Below, in pieces: positions 1 through 12,600 of a stretch of DNA of 64,000 nucleotides. How positions within the stretch are numbered: position 1 is the first letter of the stretch; the number at the start of each line of letters is the position of its first letter. The DNA comes from Mytilus galloprovincialis (Eukaryota > Mollusca > Bivalvia > Mytilida > Mytilidae): positions 3,415,001-3,479,000 of the forward strand of contig NC_134838.1 in NCBI RefSeq assembly GCF_965363235.1, written 5' to 3'. The position numbers and the translations under genes were made by a program. The notes beneath the pieces were generated by a model. The model was given only the letters and a program-made list of their open reading frames with translations, was not told the origin of the DNA and made no database searches.

Positions 1-329
1 AGTGAATTCTTCTACTGAATAGTATGTTGAAAGTTTATCATATAAAATCAAAACAAAAAGGGTGCTTATCAATAAAGATTAGTAATTTTCATTTTAACAA
101 AAAGAGTAATTTTAGAATTAACCAGATGACTCAAATAACCTTCAGAAATTCAGAGGTCATCATAAAGTACCTAAAAAAACAGAACAGTGTTTGTACAATA
201 TGTCATGTGGAACAAGTACGTGAGTCTAAAATGTTTTGAATAAACTAAAAAGAATCTATCAAAGATATGTCATCAACAACTCCAAATAACAAATAAGGAT
301 ACATGACACATAAGACAAAAGACAATTAC
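1..329. other. intronic sequence, no feature seen
   Basis: AT-rich DNA to the left of the last RNF123-like exon that I can place. I see no convincing exon, RNA gene or repeat boundary here. It is most simply part of the next intron of the minus-strand RNF123-like gene, which continues past the window edge. Confidence 0.5.
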
Positions 330-3300
330 CCAATACATCCATTACTTCAGGTTGTATACCACAAGTAGATGTTTTGTTTAGTGAGAGATTTGTTTTTTGT
401 TTCTGAGGACTTTATAAAACAAGACATATACAAACCTGCATTAGTGACCACATAAGATCAAACATATTACATATAAGTGACTGTTCCTCTTTTACAAAGC
501 TGTTGATTCTCAATAAAAACTTTATCAGACATTGTTCTACTATATAGGCATTTTTCTGAAAGAAAGAAACTTTATTAATAAGACTAGAAAAAACAAGTGA
601 AACTGCGAGCTACTGCTCACTGATGATACCCCCGGCGCAAGTGGATAATATTAATAGTGTAAAAATATGCAAGTGTTCGGTAAACAGGAAGTTGTCGAGT
701 GATGAATCTGAAAATGCATCACACGGTATAGCTGACTTATATAAATCCTGAAACCAAATTTCAGAAATTCTTGTATTGTAGTTCCTGAGAAAAATGTGAC
801 GAAAATTTTCAACTTGGCTATCATGTGTAAAATCATACAAGTGTTCGGTAAACAGGAAGTTGTCGAGTGATCAATCTGAAAACGCATCACACGGTATAGC
901 TGACTTAGATAAACCCTGAAACCAAATTTCAGAAATCCTTGTATTGTAGTTCCTGAGAAAAATGCGACGAAAAATATTCATGGGACGGACGGACTGACTG
1001 ACGGACTGACGGAAGGACAGACAGAGGTAAAACAGTATACCCCCCTTTTTTAAAGCGGGGGTATAAAAATATATGGTGTAATATTTTGTTTGCTATTATA
1101 TCTTATGTAATGTAATTTATTAAATATAAAGTATTCAATTTTCATTTATTTCTTGCTATCTAAATAAAACATTAAAGTTGTTCAGTCAGATCAGGTCATC
1201 AAATAAGATACTTACAAGTAACGGTGCCAACTGGTCAAACAAATGAGCTGCTACTAATAGAGTTGTACAAGATTTACTAGGGTGATGGCCAAGCGATGTA
1301 TCATCCGTTTTCAACAAAGAATCCTCTGGAAACTATGAAAAATACTGGGTCAATTAAATTATACCTTTTTTTTAAAGTTAAAAACACTTTTAAAAAGCTC
1401 TAGTTGTGAAATAATGAAAACTGTGGTTATATTTGAAAACATCTACAATGTTGAACATCACTAATACTGAAGATTCAGATGCATATAAAACTTTCTACAA
1501 ATATACAGTCAGCCAACTGAACTTCTTTTTTTAATGTAAGTCATTACTGAGATTTTGTTTTTCAAACTATCCAAAGCACAACAGAAAATTATTTTTGATG
1601 AAAAAAAATAACTTTTGCAAACATATGTATCATTTTTTTTCTCTCTGTATAATCACATTATAAGTGTAAATACTGGTAACTATCTACATGTACACTAACC
1701 TGATCTCCTGAGTTTACATAAGGGATGAGATTTTCTAGGTAGTCCAACAGATACCAAGCTTTAGCTATATCATCAGTCGGTGGGTCCTGTAAGGGTCTAC
1801 AACCCTCCACAGGGTATGTATGGTCAGTTAATGTACACTAACCTGATCTCCTGAGTTTATATAAGGGAGGAGATTTTCTAGGTAGTCCAACAGATACCAA
1901 GCTTTAGCTATATCATCAGTCGGGGGGTTGTAAGGTCCTATAACCCTCCACAGGGTATGTATGGTCAGTTAATGTACACTTACCTAATCTCCTGAGTTTA
2001 CATAAGGGAGGAGATTTTCTAGGTAGTCCAACAGATACCAAGCTTTAGCTATATCATCAGTCGGGGTGTTGTCAGGTCCTATAACCCTCCACAGGGTATG
2101 TATGGTCAGTTAATGTATACTAACTTGATCTCCTGAGTTTACATAAGGGAGGAGATTTTCTAGGTAGTCCAACAGATACCAAGCTTTAGCTATATCATCA
2201 GTCGGAGGGTCCTGTAAGGTCCTATAACCCTCCACAGGGTATGTACGGTTAGTTAATGTACACTAACCTGATCTCCTGAGTTTACATAAGGGAGGAGATT
2301 TTCTAGGTAGTCCAACAGATACCAAGCTTTAGCTATATCATCAGTCGGGGTGTTGTCAGGTCCTATAACCCTCCACAGGGTATGTATGGTCAGTTAATGT
2401 ACACTAACCTGATCTCCTGAGTTTATATAAGGGAGGAGATTTTCTAGGTAGTCCAACAGATACCATGCTTTAGCTATATCATCAGTCGGGGGGTTGTAAG
2501 GTCCTATAACCCTCCACAGGGTATGTATGGTTAGTTAATGTACACTAACCTGATCTCCTGAGTTTACATAAGGGAGGAGATTTTCTAGGTAGTCCAACAG
2601 ATACCAAGCTTTAGCTATATCATCAGTCGGGGGTTGTAAGGTCCTATAACCCTCCACAGGGTATGTATGGTCAGTTAATGTACCCTTACCTGATCTCCTG
2701 AGTTTACATAAGGGAGGAGATTTTCTAGGTAGTCCAACAGATACCAAGCTTTAGCTATATCATCAGTCGGTGGGTCCTGTAAGGGTCTATAACCCTCCAC
2801 AGGGTATGTATGGTCAGTTAAGGTCAATCATAGTTCACTCTATTAAACCTTTTTAAACAATTACAAATGTGATACACATAAAACTGACCTACATTTCGGT
2901 CATTCAATATACAAATTGATTACAGGGGATTCAATTTTCTTGTAGATACACATTTTCAGGATTGAAAAGAATTTGAGGTTTTGCCAAAGTTATTATACAA
3001 CCAATACTGTATAATCCCCTGACATGAAAAATATGAAACAAGCCAATTGAGAAAACGAATAGCCTAATGCATAACAAAACAATTTACAAACAAGAATGTG
3101 TCCAAAGTACACGGATGCCCCACTCGCACTATCATTTTTCATGTTCAATGGACCGTGAAATTGGGTAAAAAATCTAATTTGGCATTAAAATTATAAAGAT
3201 CATATCATATGGAACATGTGTACTAAGTTTCAAGTTGATTGGACTTCAACTTCATCAAAAACTACCTTGACCAAAAACTTTAACCTGAAACTCCCACTTT

Positions 3301-6300
3301 CATTTATTATGTTCAGTGGACCGTGAAATTGGGGTCAAAAGACTAATTTGGCTTTAAAATTAAAAAGATCATATCATAAGCAACAAGTGTACTAAGTTTC
3401 AAGTTGATTGGACTTCAGCTTCATCAAAAACTACCTCGACCAAAAACTTTAACCTGAAACTCCCACTTTCATTTTCTATGTTCAGTGGACCGTGAAATTG
3501 GGGTCAAAAGTGTAATTTGGCTTTAAAATTAGAAAGATCATATCATAAGCAACAAGTGTACTAAGTTTCAAGTTGATTGGACTTCAGCTTCATCAAAAAC
3601 TACCTCGACCAAAAACTTTAACCTGAAACTCCCACTTTCATTTTCTATGTTCAGTGGACCGTGAAATTGGGGTCAAAAGTCTAATTTGGCTTTAAAATTA
3701 GAAAGATCATATCATAAGCAACAAGTGTACTAAGTTTCAAGTTGATTGGACTTCAGCTTCATCAAAAACTACCTTGACCAAAAACTTTAACCTGAAACTC
3801 CCACTTTCATTTTCTATGTTCAGTGGACCGTGAAATTGGGGTCAAAAGTCTAATTTGGCTTTAAAATTAGAAAGATCATATCATAAGCAACAAGTGTACT
3901 AAGTTTCAAGTTGATTGGACTTCAGCTTAATCAAAAACTACCTCGACTAAAAACTTTAACCTGAAACTCCCACTTTCATTTTCTATGTTCAGTGGACCGT
4001 GAAATTGGGGTCAAAAGTCTAATTTGGCTTTAAAATTAGAAAGATCATATCATAAGCAACAAGTGTACTAAGTTTCAAGTTGATTGGACTTCAGCTTCAT
4101 CAAAAACTACCTCGACCAAAAACTTTAACCTGAACGGACGGACGGACGGACGCACAGACGGACGCACAGACGGACGCACAGACGAACGGACAGAAACAAA
4201 CCAGAAAACATAATGCCCCTCTACTATCGTAGGTGGGGCATAAAAACAAATATGACAGACATGAACCAAAGATAACAAATAAACTACAGGCTCCTGATTT
4301 GGGAAAAGGCACATATAGAATTTGGCAGGGTTAAACATAATTGTGAGTGCTGAACCCTCCCGCTACCTCCAAAATCATATTCCTTGTATTTAAATTATTC
4401 TTTTGTCCTAAATTTTTTCAAAGAGTGTGTTGATTTTATTCTGTCATTGGTCTGCTGTCTTGTTAACCCTGCATATTTTGATTTTTATTCATAACAAATC
4501 TGGCCAGTAAAATACCAATATTATGCTGAAAATTCTATTGTTGTAAACTTTAACACTATCATTGTCTTGCTATGACTGAATTGTGCTTAAGGGGGCTCGT
4601 TGGTATAAATCAAATTTTCTTTTAATATAGGATTTCAGTATATTTTTCTATAAATGAACTTTATCATATACTTAATAGAAAAATGAAATGAAAAAATGGG
4701 GTCACCGTTCATTTACTCTCACAATCTGACTCCGAAAGAAGCATACATTTTTGTTAATGTCCTTTTTTTCTGTTGAACTAATAGGAGAAATAGACGTAAT
4801 ATCGAAATAAAAAAAGAACTAAATTACAGAACTCGCTTAAATCTTACAATAATTTAGTTTATGTACAGCTTATTTGAAAACAATAATACAAAATATAGGT
4901 CACTGATGAGTTTAAAAAGATATTTCAATTTAAATGCAAAAAAATGGCATTTTTTTGCAGCAAAGGGAGATAATTTGGAGCTTTTTCAAAGATATAAACA
5001 TTTTAAAACTCATCTGGGGCCAAACCAAATCGATTTTTTTTGTTGATTTTTGTACCATATCGTAAAGTAATAACTAATAGTGTAATAAATAAAATTTGTA
5101 ATGAAAAAAACAAATGTTTAATTTTATGCTGAAATTTTTGTACCTGCAAGCCTCCTTAACAGATCTATGGTACATTGAAGCAATTTGTACATTGATGTCA
5201 ATGCCAGTCAAATCTGGTATATTTGTTTAATTAAATAAAGTATCAGGGCAAAAGGATATCTGAGAGGTGTTGCTCCAAAATTAGCTCTTAGATTTTCTGA
5301 TGCTGCCAGACTAACTGCAGGGAAATATGCATATCCTGGTCCAAGATTTATATTTGTAAAAGCTTTTCCCATATTTTTACCATTCCTAAAAAAAAGAAAG
5401 AGATATTAGAATCTTTATGGTGTTGTCAAGAGCATAATTGATCTTTTTACAATTGAATTCAAGTACATCATATCTTTCTTTTTCTTTAAAGGGTTATAAT
5501 TCATTCATGTTATTAACACTATCTAACTGTCTATCTTTCTGTACAAGGTGTCATACATGCCTTTAAAACATGATAAAAATGCATAATACTCGCATATAGA
5601 AGGTGTCGTAGTTGCATATATAGTGTGTCGTACTTGCCTTTATAAAGGGGCAAACTTGTCTGTACAAACTATTATACTTGCCTATTTAAGGTATTATACT
5701 TGCCTATAAAAGGTATTATACTTGCCTATTAAGGGTATTATACTTGTCTATTAAAGGTATTATACTTGCCAATAAAAGGTATTATACTTGCCTATTAAAG
5801 GTATTATACTTGCCAATAAAAGGTATTATACTTGCATATATTAAAGGTATTTAATATACTTGTCAATGAAAGGTATAATACTTGCCTATTAAAGGTATTA
5901 TACTTGCGTATTAAAGGTATTATACTTGCCTATTAAAGGTATTATACTTGCCTATAAAAGGTTTTATACTTGCCTATAAAAGGTAACTGTTCCTTCATCA
6001 CAATCGATAGCACAACTAATTATATCACCTGTGGTCCATGCCTGACAAAATATGAAGAGTTAACCATAAAAGCCAGAGTCAGTTCAGTAAGTTTCTCATA
6101 GATTGTACTATTTCTAACTGTGACAAATAAATGTTAGAGACGAAGTTGGGTACAGAAATCATTTTGAGTAACAGCACAAAAGGGTAATTTTAAAACTAGC
6201 ATAGCATACCAATTGAAAATATTGAAAGATTTCACATATTGAATATATCCTTGCATGAATAATTTCATGATACTATGAAAAAAGAATTCCAGTATGGGTT

Positions 6301-6634
6301 TTCAATCACAAATAATATAAAAACAAAGATTTGGTGTAAATTGGTCCAATGATTCCTCAAAGTAGTTTGTCCAGTTCTTTCTAATGATGAACCATGAGAT
6401 AAACCAAGCAAAATTGGGCAAATGTAAAAGTTGAGCAAATGTAAAAAAGAAGATGTGGTATGATTGCCAATGAGACAACTATCCACAAAAGACCAAAATG
6501 ACACAGACATTAACAATTATAGGTCACCGTATGGCCTTCAACAATGAGCAAAGCCCATACCGCATAGTCAGCTACAAAAGGCCCCGATAAGACAATGTAT
6601 AACAATTCAAACGAAAAAACTAACGGCCTTATTT

Positions 6635-6667
<33 letters not shown>

Positions 6668-9600
6668 GAAACTTATCAAAATCATTAACAGGCTATGGAC
6701 AAATGATGGAAGAATTTTTAGTTTTCAGTTTGCTTTTTTACATAATTTCAGGTTTTCTCAAAATCTTATGAGGTAAACAGGTTAACAAGTAGAATTAGCA
6801 TATAAAAACTGCTATTTTTAAATTGTTGGCAACACTCTTTGGTGTTTAATTCAGGAAAGACAATAAACATACCTCTCCATATCTCTGTGTTGTTTTGTTC
6901 CATTTTCTGACACGATTCCCATCAAAGGCATAGGAATCAACAGTGTCTCCTACACCTTCCTGTATAAAATAACAATCAAATTAGTTTATGTGGAGCGACA
7001 TGTCTTCCTGCCAACTTGTCAGTTAGTACAATTAAATCTGACTCACCATGCTGGTCAGGAAAGGGAGGTTTCCTTTTTATACTATACTGAATGTATTTGA
7101 CATATAACCTGCTGTTTATTTAACATAAATCTATCCTAACGTTATATCAATTAAACCTTCTTTGTTTGTCAATTAGGGAATATCAATTTCATATAATATC
7201 TTGACTTAACACAGGAAAATACACACAACTATTTGTTGTACTTTGTCAATAAACAAGGTCAAGTTTTAAAATCGATCTAAAAAATCAGAATCTATAGTCA
7301 ATTGTTAATAAATTTCTGGTAGAAACTAGGTAAAAATGTCTTTTTAAATAGACTTTACTGGATACATTTGGTTGCACAACTATATTGTGAATTCTGACTC
7401 AGATTGTTAATTTCATTAAACTGTTGTTCTTTTCTAATCCTAAGCATTTTTTTAAATTTTTCATATCAACTATACAAATTTTCAAAAAATAAAAAAATAC
7501 ACATGAATTATCTAATATTATCTAATGTATTATCCATTTATTTTTTTAATCAAACATCAAATGACTTTTAAGTTATACTCAATGAAAGAACAAATTATTT
7601 GAAAGCCAACATATTATTCTAATAAATCGTTTGATTTAAAGCAAAATTCTCAGAAACCTGATGTTCAGTAGTTGTTGTTTGTGGATGTGGTTCATAAGTG
7701 TTTCTCATTTGTAGGTTTTTATATAGATTAAACCATTGGTTTTACACTAGTCATTGTTGGGGCCTTTTATAACTTGCTGTTCAGTGTGAGCCAATGCTCT
7801 GTGTTGAAGACTGTACTTTGACCTATAATTGTTTACTATTTACATTGTGACTTAGATGGAGAATTGTCTCATTGGCACTCATACCACATCTTCTTATATC
7901 TATAAATACCTGTATATAGAAATGTATTTTTACCTCATGAAAAAATTTACAATTAATTGTGCACCATCCAATCTGCATCATTCCCTCTGATCCTAACATC
8001 ACTTCATAAACCCATTTACCTGGAAAACATAATTACTTTGTTAGTCATTCTTTTATAGTTTATGGTGTCCATTAAGGAATTTTGTGATATGACTGGTCTC
8101 TCTTTTACGTACACTTAAAATGTTACTGAAAAAACAAAGGGCAATTTAGAGCTTGATATAATAAGATATGGACATCAAATACCATTGATTGATCTCTGCT
8201 TGTCCTTTTGGTTGTATCATTAAGTAGCTGTGTCATTGATAACAATACACTTTGTATAATAGGTTTTGATTATTCCCCAACTAGGGGCATTATGTTCTTT
8301 GGTCTGTGCGTCTGTTTGTTCAACAATCTGTTTGTCCTTCCATTCGTCCGTCTGTCAAACTTCAGGTTTAAGTTTTTTGTCAAGGTGAAGTTGAAGTTTT
8401 ATTAATTTGAGACATAGTACACAAGTTCCCCATGATATGATCTTTCTTATTTTAATGCCAAATTAGAGTTTTGACAGTTCACTGAAGTTGAATGAATATA
8501 GAAAATGATTTTTGTGTTCTTGAAGTTGTGAAAAGTAGTAAAACATTATCAATTTGTGTATCTTTTTATCCCTTTAAAATTCATCATAACTCACATTGTG
8601 ACGTTTCAGTTTTCTGTGAGATTTCCATGGTAAAATCTACTGAATGCCCATTGTTCAGTAATGCTCAGTGACAAGCCACTGTTTACCTATCTAAATATGT
8701 TTCAACAGAAACTAAAGAATAACCTACCCTTGAAGACACAACAGTTGGCTCGAATGGTACTAAAATTGCTACAACTTGTAACCTGAAAAATTAAATGTAA
8801 TTTTATATCACAATAAATGTATAATTTTAATATTTAAATTGGACTATTATTTGGACATAATGTTATCAATTTGAGCATGGCAAATTGTATTTTCTCAGTA
8901 TGTTTAGACAATAATTAAATTAAAAAAAATGTTGATGAATGAATGTAGGACTCAAGCTATATTGTGCCTACAAACTTATCTGTGTTTACCTCTTAACATT
9001 GTCAATCTTGTATCCTTATTGGTTGTTGGACTTATAGAAAAGCATTGAATAGATACAAAAGTGAAAATAATTCATTATCAATAGAACCACAATAACTTTT
9101 GACAATGCTGGTGTCAATTTACACTACTGTTATCCAATTAATAATCTTGTGTGTATTTGTGGTTCAGATCATTATTTGTACATATATTTTGATAATTTGA
9201 ATTGTTACATCTCTTTTGTAATAATTTTACATTTATTTGTTACCAATCCCTTTTACTTCATGAGTTTATCTTTTTTTCAAGTAGCAGTGTAAATTTTACC
9301 TTATATATCTTTGTCCAGAATATGCATGAAAAATTTCCATTTAGAAATAAATCAAATCAATTAATTTGGCTAGTGAGCAAGCTGACAGATGCTTGTAAAA
9401 CTTACTTCAAGTCTGTGCGACTCCACAGCTACTATCCCACTTCCACCGTTTGATCTGAAGTCAAACACAACTTCTGAAGGACCAATCCTTCCAGATGTGT
9501 TTTCTTTATTTCCTTCAAATATCAATGCAAAGTAAAAGTTGGTGCTTATAAATACTTTTGTGGATTGTTAAAAAAAATCCTAGACAGGAGGAGGTGATAA

Positions 9601-12600
9601 GTTTACCTACAATATTTTGTATCACTGCTATCCATTCAAAGTTCTATTGCGGACTTTTAAAATCACAACCATTAAATTTCTCTATCTGATATAGAAAGAC
9701 ATGCATGCTGAATATGCATATGCATTTCATTATAACAAAAACTCAATTCATATTTGCAAATAAGGATATTGTAAATTATAAACCCATGAATTTTCAAGTA
9801 CATTCATCTTTTATTTCTATTCAATATATACCTTAAAAATAATAAACTGTTGGTTGATGTCTGTCATATCTATTTTAGTCATGGTTTATCATAAGGTCAC
9901 ATTGGGTTTTTTTTCTTTTTAGTTGATTCACATTTTGTTTTTTGTTGAGATCTTTTATAGCTGATTATTTTGCATGGGTTTTGCTCATTTTTGAAAGCTA
10001 TACAGTGACCTAATCACATTAGGTTCCTTCAATCCACTTCAGTTGAACTCTGTTAGATAGTTGTTACTTTAGCAATCCTATCACATCTCCTTATTTCTTT
10101 TTATTTATGTGTATTAATACAGTCAAAGACAATAATCCTGTATCAGCCATCAGTCATCATGTTCATATCAGTCATCAGGCCTCATTAAACCCCAAAATCT
10201 GTGTTACGCTACTAAGTATATAATAAAGTGGATAAAAGATGTTTTTAATATCACACACCTCATCAACCAACCTCCAATTTAATCTCTTGAGATTGTATTT
10301 GAGTCTAAGGGTTGATAAAATCCCTACAATATTTTCTATAGATTTGTCTTACCTTTCTTTGCTTTGCTGTCAGATTTAGGATTTTCCATAACACTGCCAA
10401 GAAAATACTGTAAATTCATTAAACCTGTTGGCTTGCTAAAAATACATTACAAAACTTTAATTAGCAATTTTTTCACAATTTCTAAAATTGGTTTTTTGTC
10501 CCATTCAACAAATGAAAACTCTACTAAAACTGAACCAGGTGCTCCGCAGGGCGCAGCTTTATACGACCGCAGAGGTCGAACCCTGAACAGTTGGGGCAGG
10601 TATGGACAAAACATTCAAGCCTGATACAGCTCTGAATTTGGATTGTGATCAAATTTTTGACATTACATGGTTTTTTTTACACAAAACAAATGTCAAGATT
10701 TTACAAATCAATTAAAGATTTCTTCTTCAAACTTATTTAAATCTAAAATAAATTGTTGACACAGCATAGGTTTCTGACACAGAATGAATGTGGTCTAATG
10801 AACTTAAAATTTGTTTTTTTGCCTTTGAGCAATTCACTATGCTGTTGAATATTAATCCTCTCAAAAAAATGTTTGAAGAAATTTTCTTTTTATTTATGAA
10901 ATCTGAAATGAGAAAAATTTAACCCCCCCCCCCCCCCCATTTTTTTTTCACATCCCTGTTTCCCTTTTTCCAAAACTGATATCAATTCAAATTTCTAATG
11001 GAGTTTGCAACAATAACTACTCTATTAAATACATCATAAAATATTAAAATGTAAAATAAAGTGCTTGTTATCACTGAATGGTAAAGATTGGTTGGTAGTA
11101 AAAGTGAATATACATTGTTTATTGTATAAAACAATGAAAAAAAACTTCATCAGCAACATTTTATATTGGCAATTTCCAATGAAGTTATTTACATAAAGTT
11201 ATTGGCAAATAAAAATAGAAAATGACATCATAGTCATGTCTGGCAAATGTCCAACATACATTATCTAAAAACATTTTAGATAAGATAAGGAAAAAAAGCT
11301 TCATCAGCAACATTTTATATTGGCAAATTTCCAATGAAGTTATTTACATAAAGTTATTGGCAAATAAAAATAGAAAATGACATCATAGTCATGTCTGGCA
11401 AATTTCCAACATATATTATCAACTACTATTCTATACAAAGAAAGATAACTCCAATTGAAAATTAATTGCTATTGCACAATATTGTGCAATTAGATATTTC
11501 TTGCTATTGTGCAATACTGTGCAATTGAAAATTTCTTGCTATTGCACAATACATAATATGGAATCCTGATTTGGACCAACTTGAAAACTGGGTCCATAAT
11601 CAAAAATCAAAGTACATGTTTAGATAAAGCATATCAAATAAGCCCAAGAATTTAATTTTTGTTAAAATCAAACTTAGTTTAATTTTGGACCCTTTGGACC
11701 TTAATGTAGACCAATTTGAAAACTGGACCAAAAATTAAGAATCTACTTACACAGTTAGATTTGACATATCAAAGAACCCATTTATTCAATTTTTGATGAA
11801 ATCAAACAAAGTTTAATTTTGGACCCCCATTTGGACCAACTTGAAAACTAGGCAAATAATTAAAAATCTAAGTACATTTTTAAATTCAGCATATCAAAGA
11901 ACCCCAAGGATTCAATTTTTGTTAAAATCAAACTAAAATTAATTTTGGACCTTTTGGACCTTAATGTAGACCAATTTGAAGACGGGACCAAAAATTAAGA
12001 ATCTACATACATAGTAAGATTCGGCATATCAAAGAACCCCAATTATTCAATTTTTGATGAAATCACACAAAGTTCAATTTTGGACCCTTTGGGCCCCTTA
12101 TTCCTAAACTGGTGGGACCAAAACTCCCAAAATCAAACCCAACCTTCCTTTTATGGTCTTAAACCTTGTGTTTAAATTTCATAGATTTCTATTTACTTAT
12201 ACTAAAGTTATTGTGCGAAAACCAAGAATAATGCTTATTTCGGCCCTTTTTTGGCCCTTAATTCCTAAACTGTTGGAACCAAAACTCCCAAAATCAATCC
12301 CAACCGTCCTTTTGTGGTCATAAACCTTGTGTCAAAATTTCATAGATTTCTATTCACTTAAACTAAAGTTATAGTGCGAAAACCAAGAAAATGCTTATTT
12401 GGGCCCTTTTTGGCCCCTAATTCCTAAAATGTTGGGACCAAAACTCCCAAAATCAATCCCCACCTTCCTTTTGTGGTCATAAACCTTGTGTTAAAATTTC
12501 ATTGATTTCTATTCACTTTTACTAAAGTTAGAGTGCGAAAACTAAAAGTATTCGGACGACGACGACGACAACGCAGACGACGACGCCAACGTGATAGCAA

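Noticed and set aside
4075-4338. Frames with [14 protein letters not shown] repeats
   Set aside because: Translation of the (GGAC)n run of a family A element.
5640-5990. CRISPR-like array
   Set aside because: Regular 22-bp units but no unique spacers and a eukaryotic context; it is a minisatellite.
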